6,464 nt of DNA from positions 1-6,464 of the forward strand of contig JAIOTR010000139.1 of the NCBI GenBank assembly GCA_021106665.1, given 5' to 3'. Every line of letters begins with the position of its first letter. Position 1 is the first letter of the stretch. The DNA is from Bacteroidales bacterium. Its GTDB lineage: Bacteria > Bacteroidota > Bacteroidia > Bacteroidales > JAADJA01. A program made the position numbers and the translations under genes. Under the pieces are notes generated by a model that was not told where the DNA came from, made no database searches, and saw only the letters and a list, made by a program, of their open reading frames with translations. Below, piece after piece: positions 1 through 5,735 of this stretch.

Positions 1-15
1 GATTATTGTTTTTGC

Positions 16-33
16 GAAAATACAACTATTTTC
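16..33. other. Small AT-rich inverted repeat after the last gene
   Basis: A perfect seven-base inverted repeat, GAAAATA and TATTTTC around a four-base loop, lies about 30 bases past the stop of the lipoprotein gene. It could be a weak transcription end or RNA-stabilising hairpin, but the stem is AT-rich and no T run follows on the minus strand. Nothing else is visible in bases 1-63. Confidence 0.2.
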
Positions 34-63
34 TCAGAATACCTAAACCATAGCCAACAGTAA

Positions 64-1305
64 CTATAATCGAAGTTCAAATTTCTTTTCAGCAATCAAC
101 TCTTTAAAAAGAAATAATCTAAAGCTATATTCTCCGGCTTGTCTTTTATCAGGTGAGATTGAAATTGAGCTATTAATCACAGAAATTGGATCACCAGGAG
201 CAAAAACAATTTTTTTCTTGTAAAAAGATTTGCCGTTTGGCCCGATCCACTCGAGTTGGAGTTTTAATTCCCGATCAATGTACTCGGAACGGTTCAGTAT
301 ATCAATTAAGGCACGTACCTTCCTTTTATTCTTAAGTGTAAAAATTGCCCCTTCATCAACTCGTTTACCGGTTTTTTTGTCCAATTTTCGATACAGTGTA
401 ATCTTCGCATTTAAATTTATTGGAATCTCTTCTGGTTCAGGGATCAATTCAAATTTCTTCTCAGCAAGCAGTTCATTGAAAAGGTATAACTGTAATGTAT
501 AATTTCCAGGTTCACGCTTACCTGGTCTAATGGAAATAGAGCTGCCAAAATAGGAAGTAGTGTCTTCAGCATCTATAACAATTTGTTTCTTGTAAAAAGA
601 AGAGTCATTCTGGTCAATCCAATCGAAATAAAATAAAAGCTCTCTGCTTCCCAAATCAACCAGTCCAGGCAAATCGTAATATGCTCTGACTTTACTTTTC
701 CCCTTAATCATAAAGATTGAATCCACGCCGATTCTTTCACCGGATTTTTTTTCAACACTTCTACAAAGTGTGATGGCGATAGAAAATCCTTTTTCAATCA
801 ATTCTTTAAGTTGAGGCTGTGGAGACAGCTCAAAACTCTTTTCCGCAATCAACTCCCTGAAATAATAGATCTTCAATTTGTATTTCCCGGGTTCCCTGGT
901 TTCGGCAGAAACAGATATGGAACCTTTTATTATTGATAAAGAATCATCAGGAGAAAGTAAAATCCGCTTCAAAAATATTGATTTATCATCCGGTCCAACC
1001 CAATCTAAATGGAACATCAATTTATCTTTTCCATTATTAAAAAGGTTTTCAAATTCTACAACCGCCTGTATTTTACTTTTATTTGTAATTGTGAATATTG
1101 TCCCTTCTCCAACCAGGTTTCCGGTCTTTTTATCGATTTTTCTGCAAAACGTGATTTTTACAGAAACATCATCAGCATTTTTTGGAGGGTAAATTAATGT
1201 TGAATTTTCATCCATTATTGGTGTTTCTATGCGACTTGTACATCCAAATCCTAGCAAGAAGACTACTATAATGAGGGATAATGATATTTTATTTAGAATC
1301 GTCAT
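64..1305 (-). CDS. Lipoprotein with three 112-residue tandem repeats (hypothetical)
   Basis: The 413-residue protein has an N-terminal hydrophobic segment (7-20) ending at LGFGC, making Cys22 the probable lipidated residue, though the lipobox is weak. The rest is three copies of one domain: residues 49-160, 176-287 and 300-411. Each begins with I-T-(F/L)-x-R, has a (K)K-x-G turn, a central WxGP-like motif (Trp102, Trp229, Trp353, always at offset 53), a SISI/SISV strand, a R-x-(P/A)-G-x-Y segment, and ends with (E/A)EK-x-FEL. The linkers are proline and glutamate rich (161-175 and 288-299). The pattern looks like an all-beta, immunoglobulin-like fold; I do not recognise a named family. Only three cysteines occur: Cys22, and Cys54 and Cys181 at the same position of repeats 1 and 2, with Tyr305 in repeat 3. 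The ATG at 1305 has AAAGGG twelve bases upstream, a long spacing, and this site overlaps the stop of the preceding acyltransferase gene. It is probably the last gene before the left edge. Confidence 0.85.
   Translation of the reverse strand: MTILNKISLSLIIVVFLLGFGCTSRIETPIMDENSTLIYPPKNADDVSVKITFCRKIDKKTGNLVGEGTIFTITNKSKIQAVVEFENLFNNGKDKLMFHLDWVGPDDKSIFLKRILLSPDDSLSIIKGSISVSAETREPGKYKLKIYYFRELIAEKSFELSPQPQLKELIEKGFSIAITLCRSVEKKSGERIGVDSIFMIKGKSKVRAYYDLPGLVDLGSRELLFYFDWIDQNDSSFYKKQIVIDAEDTTSYFGSSISIRPGKREPGNYTLQLYLFNELLAEKKFELIPEPEEIPINLNAKITLYRKLDKKTGKRVDEGAIFTLKNKRKVRALIDILNRSEYIDRELKLQLEWIGPNGKSFYKKKIVFAPGDPISVINSSISISPDKRQAGEYSFRLFLFKELIAEKKFELRL
73..408 (-). repeat. Lipoprotein tandem domain, copy 3
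   Basis: Residues 300-411 of the triple-repeat lipoprotein, from AKITLYRK to EKKFEL, ending two residues before the C-terminus. Tyr305 replaces the cysteine of the other two copies. Confidence 0.85.
445..780 (-). repeat. Lipoprotein tandem domain, copy 2
   Basis: Residues 176-287 of the triple-repeat lipoprotein, from IAITLCRS to EKKFEL. It aligns to copies 1 and 3 with the same length, 112 residues, and with Trp229 at the shared offset. It carries Cys181, aligned with Cys54 of copy 1. Confidence 0.85.
826..1161 (-). repeat. Lipoprotein tandem domain, copy 1
   Basis: Residues 49-160 of the triple-repeat lipoprotein, from VKITFCRK to EKSFEL. It is the most diverged copy in the middle (ENLFNNGKDKLMFHLDW) and carries Cys54. 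Confidence 0.85.
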
Positions 1306-1317
1306 TTTTATGCATAT

Positions 1318-1323
1318 CCCTTT
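1318..1323 (-). promoter_or_regulatory. Probable ribosome binding site of the triple-repeat lipoprotein
   Basis: AAAGGG on the minus strand, twelve bases before the ATG at 1305 and overlapping the stop codon of the acyltransferase gene. The spacing is long. A closer ATG at 1315 opens only a very short frame. The overlap suggests translational coupling. Confidence 0.45.
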
Positions 1324-2464
1324 AAATCATTTGAATGAAATAATTCTTACTTCTTCGTTTCACACCAAAAAACCATTTGCAGAGCGGAAGCATTACAACC
1401 AACATTATAACTACTCCTAATAATGATTCCAATACTTCACCTTCTCTATAAAAAATATTTAAACGTTTCACAAAAATGCCCAAAATTGCAAGATGTACAG
1501 CATAGAAAAATAAGGGTACTTTCCCTGGAATACTAAATACCATCAAAAGTTTAGGAGATAGTTTACCTATTGCAATGAATAAACTAACTCCTAAAACAAC
1601 GGAGGCAAAAAACCAAAGGTTCATAAACAGGCTGGGCGGGTATTTCTGATCTAATAAAAATGACCATGATCCAAATTCGGAAAAAGGAGAGATGTTGCCA
1701 TAACCACGGCCCATTCGTATAACTATTGCTAACAGAAAAGCTGTTGCAGCTATACCGAGACTCATTAACATTCGTTTTTTGTCTGTTTTCCATATGCTGA
1801 GCCATCCTGTTGCCATCACCGATCCCAATATTGCCAAAGCAAACCAGGGCAAAACCGGATATTTATTAAAATCACCCGAATCAATGAATGTCTGCATTAA
1901 AACCTGCTCAAGAATGTTTTCCGTGTCATATTGAAAATTCAGCAAAAAAGGGTGAATTACCAAAATGGCCAAACCAATAGCCAATCTGAATTGCCACCGC
2001 AATTTTATTATGAACACTAGCAAGATCATAGATAAACCGATACATGCAATGATTCCAAAATGCCAGGGATTAAATGTTCGGAAACCGCCCCAGGATGAAT
2101 TCACCCAGGTCATTTGAGCAACAACGAGAAAAAGACCTCGTTGAATTAAATACCAGCGTACTGACCAATCTGATGCTTTTTTAATCCTTCGTTGATAAGA
2201 CCACCAAACCATTGCACCGGCCATCATCAGAAATCCAGGAGCGCAGAGATAACCAGCATACCGGAGTGCAAATTGACCCCAACTTGGAAAAACTGGATCA
2301 AATGGATCAAGCTGATGCCAGATAGAATTAAGATAGTAGGAAGAATGTCCTACAAGCATTAAGATTCCAACAAAGCCACGAAACTGGTCAATATAATCAA
2401 AGCGTTGTTTTTTCTTTGGTGCGCTGATGACTGATTTTTCTTCTTTAACCGGAGACTTGATAAT
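1322..2464 (-). CDS. DUF1624 / heparan-alpha-glucosaminide N-acetyltransferase-like membrane protein, non-canonical start
   Basis: This polytopic inner-membrane protein has family landmarks, numbered from a proposed ATT start at 2464 (380 residues): D26-x-x-R29-G30 entering the first helix, H40, APGFLMMAG near 75-83, KYPVLPWF at 201-208, KYPPSL near 274-279, VPLFFYAVHL at 316-325, and a basic C-terminal FFGVKRRSK. These match the DUF1624 family (COG3503), relatives of the lysosomal enzyme that moves acetyl groups across a membrane from acetyl-CoA to sugars. The first ATG, at 2359, lies after the DxxRG motif and would remove most of the first helix. Upstream of it the frame is open for 38 more codons to a TAA at 2474-2476 and has no ATG, GTG, TTG or CTG. 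AAAAGGG lies four bases before ATT (2464) and seven before ATC (2461), so I place the start there. An indel or sequence error remains possible. The substrate is unknown; in this context an envelope polymer or glycan is plausible. The gene ends 16 bases before the next start. Confidence 0.8.
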   Translation of the reverse strand: MIKSPVKEEKSVISAPKKKQRFDYIDQFRGFVGILMLVGHSSYYLNSIWHQLDPFDPVFPSWGQFALRYAGYLCAPGFLMMAGAMVWWSYQRRIKKASDWSVRWYLIQRGLFLVVAQMTWVNSSWGGFRTFNPWHFGIIACIGLSMILLVFIIKLRWQFRLAIGLAILVIHPFLLNFQYDTENILEQVLMQTFIDSGDFNKYPVLPWFALAILGSVMATGWLSIWKTDKKRMLMSLGIAATAFLLAIVIRMGRGYGNISPFSEFGSWSFLLDQKYPPSLFMNLWFFASVVLGVSLFIAIGKLSPKLLMVFSIPGKVPLFFYAVHLAILGIFVKRLNIFYREGEVLESLLGVVIMLVVMLPLCKWFFGVKRRSKNYFIQMI

Positions 2465-2468
2465 TTTT

Positions 2469-2475
2469 CCCTTTT
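2469..2475 (-). promoter_or_regulatory. Ribosome binding site deciding the acyltransferase start
   Basis: AAAAGGG on the minus strand overlaps the in-frame stop TAA at 2474-2476. It lies four bases before ATT at 2464 and seven before ATC at 2461. It is the only good Shine-Dalgarno candidate between the preceding stop and the conserved DxxRG motif, and so supports initiation here rather than at the internal ATG at 2359. Confidence 0.5.
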
Positions 2476-2496
2476 AAAATAGACTACCAACAAATA

Positions 2497-3528
2497 TTAA
2501 TCTGGAATAGAAATGATAATTAATCCTTCATCCTCATCAGCCACATAAATATAATCCTCATCCGCATCCACTCCCAAAGCAAATTCTGTATCAACCTCAC
2601 CTATCAGATAAGGACTGGCAACATCGGCCACATCAATAATTTGTAAGCCTCTCATCTCAGCAGTCATATATATCTTTTCATTAGCATACATCAACTCTTT
2701 GGCATAACCGCCACCATCATAGCTTCCAACAATATTTACGGCCAAAGTAGTATCAGTAGTTCTTGAATAACTTAGGATTTGCAGCCCGGCCGTACCACAA
2801 GCCAAATATGCAATTGAATCACTCTGCCTGATAATCACATCTTCTGCATAACCGGGAGTATCTGACCAACCAACGCGCGGATATATTCCATACCCATTTT
2901 CAAAATTAGAAATATCATAAATAGATAATCCCATTTCGCCACAGGCTACAAATAATAAGGTACTGTCAGTTGTGGAGGTTATTCCTTGAGCATACCCAGA
3001 AGTGTATATAGTTCCCCGAACTTCAGGATAAATTGGATTTGGACTATTAAGACTGGCAACTTTCACACCCTGTTCGCTCACGGCAGTGAACATATATTGA
3101 TCCATGATGTGCAAACTTTTGGCAGGTTTCACATTAAAATTCTCAACGGATGGTATTGGCTCAACCGGATCAATAACATTGACAACAGATACACCAAATG
3201 AACCGGCCGTTAAATATACCACACTGTCTATCATGGCTATCTTAGTGGAATAACCCCGAACATTTTCAGTGGTTACTGATAGAGTCTGTGGCTCTTCCGG
3301 ATCTGTAACATCAACAATTAGTAAACCACCTTCACCTTGTGCCATGTATAACAAATTGTCCTTTTTCAATACATCCTGTGAATATCCCGGAGACTGAAAC
3401 TTTTTAACAATTTTATACCCGCCCGAAACATTCGGTAATTCAATTTGTTCCGGGGTAGTTGGTTTTCCACAACCAATAAATAAACTTGTACCTAACAGCA
3501 ACAATACAAACAATTTTAACTTTTTCAT
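2497..3528 (-). CDS. LVIVD-repeat beta-propeller lipoprotein
   Basis: The 343-residue protein starts with a lipoprotein signal peptide ending in LFIGC, so Cys20 is the likely lipidated residue; the -3 Phe is a loose lipobox, as often seen in this group. After it come seven copies of the LVIVD motif, each a strand ending in a small residue followed by a G-(hydrophobic)-V/I-D strand: 61-80 (GLLIVDVTDPEEP), 105-124, 147-165, 193-208 (GLSIYDISN), 241-255, 287-306 (GLQIIDVADVASP) and 328-343. Seven repeats spaced 35-50 residues apart fit a seven-bladed beta-propeller. The protein should sit on the periplasmic or outer face of the outer membrane. LVIVD proteins are common in envelope gene sets but have no general enzymatic role; a scaffold or surface-binding function is likely. 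The last blade is strongly acidic (DADEDYIYVADEDEG, about 321-335). The start at 3528 is supported by AAGGA eight bases upstream. The gap to the barrel gene is 59 bases. Confidence 0.88.
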   Translation of the reverse strand: MKKLKLFVLLLLGTSLFIGCGKPTTPEQIELPNVSGGYKIVKKFQSPGYSQDVLKKDNLLYMAQGEGGLLIVDVTDPEEPQTLSVTTENVRGYSTKIAMIDSVVYLTAGSFGVSVVNVIDPVEPIPSVENFNVKPAKSLHIMDQYMFTAVSEQGVKVASLNSPNPIYPEVRGTIYTSGYAQGITSTTDSTLLFVACGEMGLSIYDISNFENGYGIYPRVGWSDTPGYAEDVIIRQSDSIAYLACGTAGLQILSYSRTTDTTLAVNIVGSYDGGGYAKELMYANEKIYMTAEMRGLQIIDVADVASPYLIGEVDTEFALGVDADEDYIYVADEDEGLIIISIPD

Positions 3529-3536
3529 CTTTTATA

Positions 3537-3541
3537 TCCTT
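3537..3541 (-). promoter_or_regulatory. Ribosome binding site of the LVIVD lipoprotein
   Basis: AAGGA on the minus strand, eight bases before the ATG at 3528, at an ideal spacing. It shows that at least some genes here use Shine-Dalgarno initiation, which is less usual in core Bacteroidetes. Confidence 0.65.
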
Positions 3542-3587
3542 ATTTTTAATTTTATTACAATTAGCAAAAACGTAAGATTATCTCTTT

Positions 3588-4736
3588 TTACATTTTAAAG
3601 CTATAAACTAGTTTAAATCCAATCCGATCTTGACGGTAATCTTTTTCATTTGACACATATATACTATTAATCTTGGCTTTTGTGTCAGTATCCCTCATGA
3701 ACCAGTTGTAAAAGAGAGATAATTTCAAAGGTTTTGTTACATTTATGTTATAGGTAACAAAAACGCGATAATTTTTATCCACCCGTCCGACATGCAAAGG
3801 GTCAATTAACGGTGAATGAGGGGATGAATAATATCGGTATAACATTGCAAAATCAACATCCAGGTTATTACGACGCTTTTTCAATTTTGGCAGATTCCAA
3901 TAAAATCCAAAAGTAAACCTGTCTTCTTCAAAAGTTGCATCTGGCCCATTTGTCGTTTCAGGTGTTTCAACAGATGCATCATACCCTTTCGCATCAGAAG
4001 TAACAAACTGATAGGCGAAATCAACTCTGAATTTTTTTCCTATCCCCTGGTAAATATTTATACCATAAAGCCAGTCTTTACTGTCATATTCTGTATAAGA
4101 TTTATTGTGATAATACCTTGCATGATAAAGAGATAGTCTGACACGTGTTCTTTTGAAAAAAGTGTTTTGTGCATAAATACCAAAATTGTCCTTTGAAAAT
4201 GCATAAGGAGTAAATGCTTCAGGAACATAACCAACAACATCAATCCACTGCTCATCGCGAAAATGGCGAACATAAAACTCAGGTATGAAACTGTATAGAA
4301 TTTTAATGCTGGCCTTTTTTGTAATATATTGCTGAAATCCTATTCCCCAATTGTACCAATTCTTAACACCGTTGACTGAATAAAATTTAGGACTGATACT
4401 TGCGTTTATCCTGGTCTTTACTTTTTTGAAAATATTAAAAGTGTAGATTCCTTCTATAGATGGATTAATAATTAAATCGTCGTATGTATCTATATGAAAT
4501 CGGCCTTCATCCTGGCCTTTCATAAACCTGTCTAAGTATTTATCGGAATATTTTAAAATATTATTATCATAAGTCATGGCAAGGCCAACTTTAAGTACCA
4601 AACCTATTTTTTTCTTTTTCTTCTTCTTACTTTCCTGAGAAAACACAATATCAGTTGAACCCAATAAAATAAGGGTCAACAAGATCAAACTTAGTTTTAT
4701 AGGGAAGAAATAATATTTTGATTTAATATTTTTCAT
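3588..4736 (-). CDS. Outer-membrane beta-barrel protein, candidate polymer export channel
   Basis: Read from the ATG at 4736 the protein has 382 residues. A TTG at 4757 would add seven residues ahead of a normal signal peptide, so I prefer the ATG, although neither start has a clear Shine-Dalgarno sequence. The signal peptide (basic start, hydrophobic 15-27) probably ends at VFS, residue 33. Seven consecutive lysines follow at 37-43. From there to the end the sequence alternates polar and aromatic/hydrophobic residues in many short strands, for example VKTRINASISPKFYS, TRVRLSLYHARYYH and YRVFVTYNINV, separated by charged loops. The chain ends in an amphipathic strand LVYSFKM with a near-terminal Phe, as is usual for barrels assembled by BAM. 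The YDNNIL segment near residue 56 resembles the first strand of many large barrel proteins. I estimate around 14 strands by eye. Its place directly after pgsW and the two-domain secreted protein makes it the obvious candidate for moving PGA across the outer membrane, but nothing in the sequence proves that substrate. Confidence 0.78.
   Translation of the reverse strand: MKNIKSKYYFFPIKLSLILLTLILLGSTDIVFSQESKKKKKKKIGLVLKVGLAMTYDNNILKYSDKYLDRFMKGQDEGRFHIDTYDDLIINPSIEGIYTFNIFKKVKTRINASISPKFYSVNGVKNWYNWGIGFQQYITKKASIKILYSFIPEFYVRHFRDEQWIDVVGYVPEAFTPYAFSKDNFGIYAQNTFFKRTRVRLSLYHARYYHNKSYTEYDSKDWLYGINIYQGIGKKFRVDFAYQFVTSDAKGYDASVETPETTNGPDATFEEDRFTFGFYWNLPKLKKRRNNLDVDFAMLYRYYSSPHSPLIDPLHVGRVDKNYRVFVTYNINVTKPLKLSLFYNWFMRDTDTKAKINSIYVSNEKDYRQDRIGFKLVYSFKM
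4608..4628 (-). other. Seven-lysine tract at mature N-terminus of the barrel protein
   Basis: Residues 37-43 of the outer-membrane barrel protein are all lysine, encoded by mixed AAA and AAG codons, four residues after the predicted signal peptidase cut. The tract would lie in the periplasm just before the first barrel strand. The mixed codons argue against a simple homopolymer slippage artefact. Confidence 0.9.
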
Positions 4737-4771
4737 TCGGTGATTATTAATTTTCAAATAAGCAGAAGACT

Positions 4772-5686
4772 TTAATGTATCAATTTCACATCTTTCTCTG
4801 GTATCAAAAAGCGACCCAGCACAGTATTTTTATCTTTATCTAAAGGGACAATTTCATAGGTATGTCTTCCTTTAGGCACATCAATAACAAATTCGCATGC
4901 TTTTCCCGGGATTAAATCTTTATCATCCTTATATACCGCAACTTCTGAACGCCTGCTGCTTAACTGGTATGTATTTTTAACTTCACCATTTTCTTTTATT
5001 TGAACCCTGTAAAGTATTCTGCCTTTCATTTGATAATGATTTTCAATCCTGATCAATACACGCAATTCCGTTGGTCCATTTATTTGAACTTTCAAGGGTT
5101 TTTTAATGGAAAAACGATAATACCCAACGGTTGTTTCCCTCGAAATTAAATCAACCGGTTCAGAAGGCTGTATGGGAGAAAATGCTATCCACTCCTGTTT
5201 TTTAGCCTTAGTTGGTGTAAAACTATATCGAACTGCAACTGGAATTTGATTGTCCTTTAGCTTAAATTCTATGGTATGATGGCCACGCCCCAGCTCAATT
5301 TCAAAATCTTCAAGTTGACCTGGTACACCCAAAGTTCCTTTTAGATATGTTGCTTTATTAGAGCGTTCAATACCACTCATTTTGATGCTTTCTTCTTCTC
5401 CCCCATCTACAGCATAAAATAGCTCATATTTTATCTTACCCTCCTGTTGCTCCGGTATAAACCGTCCTCGTGTCATTGCCCTTAACTTTCCCGGACCCTT
5501 TATGTTTATTACAGATGCTTTCTCTGAACTCAAGGAATAATAATACCTGGTTTTACCAGAAATGATAGTCGTAACTCTCTTTTGAAAATTTGTTGGTTTC
5601 AAGTAGGTAGATTTACTTCCGGACTGGCTCTTAACACCGGAAACACACAAAATTAATATGAGAAGGATTAATTGAATCTTTTTCAT
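4772..5686 (-). CDS. Secreted protein with two related tandem beta domains (hypothetical, PGA-locus associated)
   Basis: The protein has 304 residues and I do not recognise a named family. An N-terminal signal peptide is clear: MKK, a hydrophobic core at 5-15, and a probable signal peptidase I site after VKS at residue 20, with no lipobox. The mature part looks like two copies of one beta-rich domain, about 45-157 and 186-296. Matching landmarks are INIKGPGKLRAMTR (60-73) against VQINGPTELRVLIR (200-213), and GRGHHTIEF (133-141) against PKGRHTYEI (271-279). No further membrane helix is present, so the product should be periplasmic or loosely surface-bound. It starts 49 bases after the pgsW stop, and the gene for an outer-membrane barrel follows closely. 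The ATG at 5686 is preceded by AGAGG only two bases away, which is a tight spacing. The many basic residues would suit contact with an anionic polymer, but that is inference. A carbohydrate-binding-like or adaptor role is possible; no catalytic motif is visible. Confidence 0.75.
   Translation of the reverse strand: MKKIQLILLILILCVSGVKSQSGSKSTYLKPTNFQKRVTTIISGKTRYYYSLSSEKASVINIKGPGKLRAMTRGRFIPEQQEGKIKYELFYAVDGGEEESIKMSGIERSNKATYLKGTLGVPGQLEDFEIELGRGHHTIEFKLKDNQIPVAVRYSFTPTKAKKQEWIAFSPIQPSEPVDLISRETTVGYYRFSIKKPLKVQINGPTELRVLIRIENHYQMKGRILYRVQIKENGEVKNTYQLSSRRSEVAVYKDDKDLIPGKACEFVIDVPKGRHTYEIVPLDKDKNTVLGRFLIPEKDVKLIH
4799..5131 (-). repeat. Two-domain secreted protein, domain copy 2
   Basis: Residues about 186-296 of the 304-residue secreted protein. 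It contains GPTELRVLIR and PKGRHTYEI, the counterparts of the copy 1 landmarks. Similarity is at protein level only; the DNA has diverged. Confidence 0.65.
5216..5554 (-). repeat. Two-domain secreted protein, domain copy 1
   Basis: Residues about 45-157 of the 304-residue secreted protein. It contains the GPGKLRAMTR strand and the closing GRGHHTIEFKL hairpin that recur in the second half at an offset of about 138-140 residues. Boundaries are set by eye. Confidence 0.65.
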
Positions 5687-5735
5687 TACCTCTTTGTTTT
5701 TGATTTAATCATTTTATTAATTTTTCAATACAATA

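Noticed and set aside
16..33. Inverted repeat GAAAATA-loop-TATTTTC as an intrinsic terminator
   Set aside because: The stem is short and AT-rich and no T run follows on the coding strand; kept only as a low-confidence structural note.
878..1192. Plus-strand open frames of 60-105 codons, here and at 230-502, 1229-1420 and 2986-3201
   Set aside because: They lie antisense within or mostly over well-supported minus-strand genes and show no domain pattern; they are shadow frames.
1584..1805. Second minus-strand frame of 73 codons inside the acyltransferase gene, and a similar one at 4058-4273 in the barrel gene
   Set aside because: Both are fully inside recognised genes, with compositions expected of shifted reading frames.
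3529..3587. Possible internal promoter in the 59-base gap before the LVIVD gene
   Set aside because: A TTGCTA element with 17-base spacing leads only to AATAAG, a poor -10 match; no convincing promoter pair is visible.
4737..4757. TTG at 4757 as the start of the barrel protein
   Set aside because: It adds seven residues before an already complete signal peptide and has no ribosome binding site; the ATG at 4736 gives a standard N-terminus.
5701..5711. Palindrome TGATTTAATCA in the gap after pgsW as an operator
   Set aside because: Short AT-rich palindromes are expected by chance in such DNA, and there is no second copy or clear promoter beside it.
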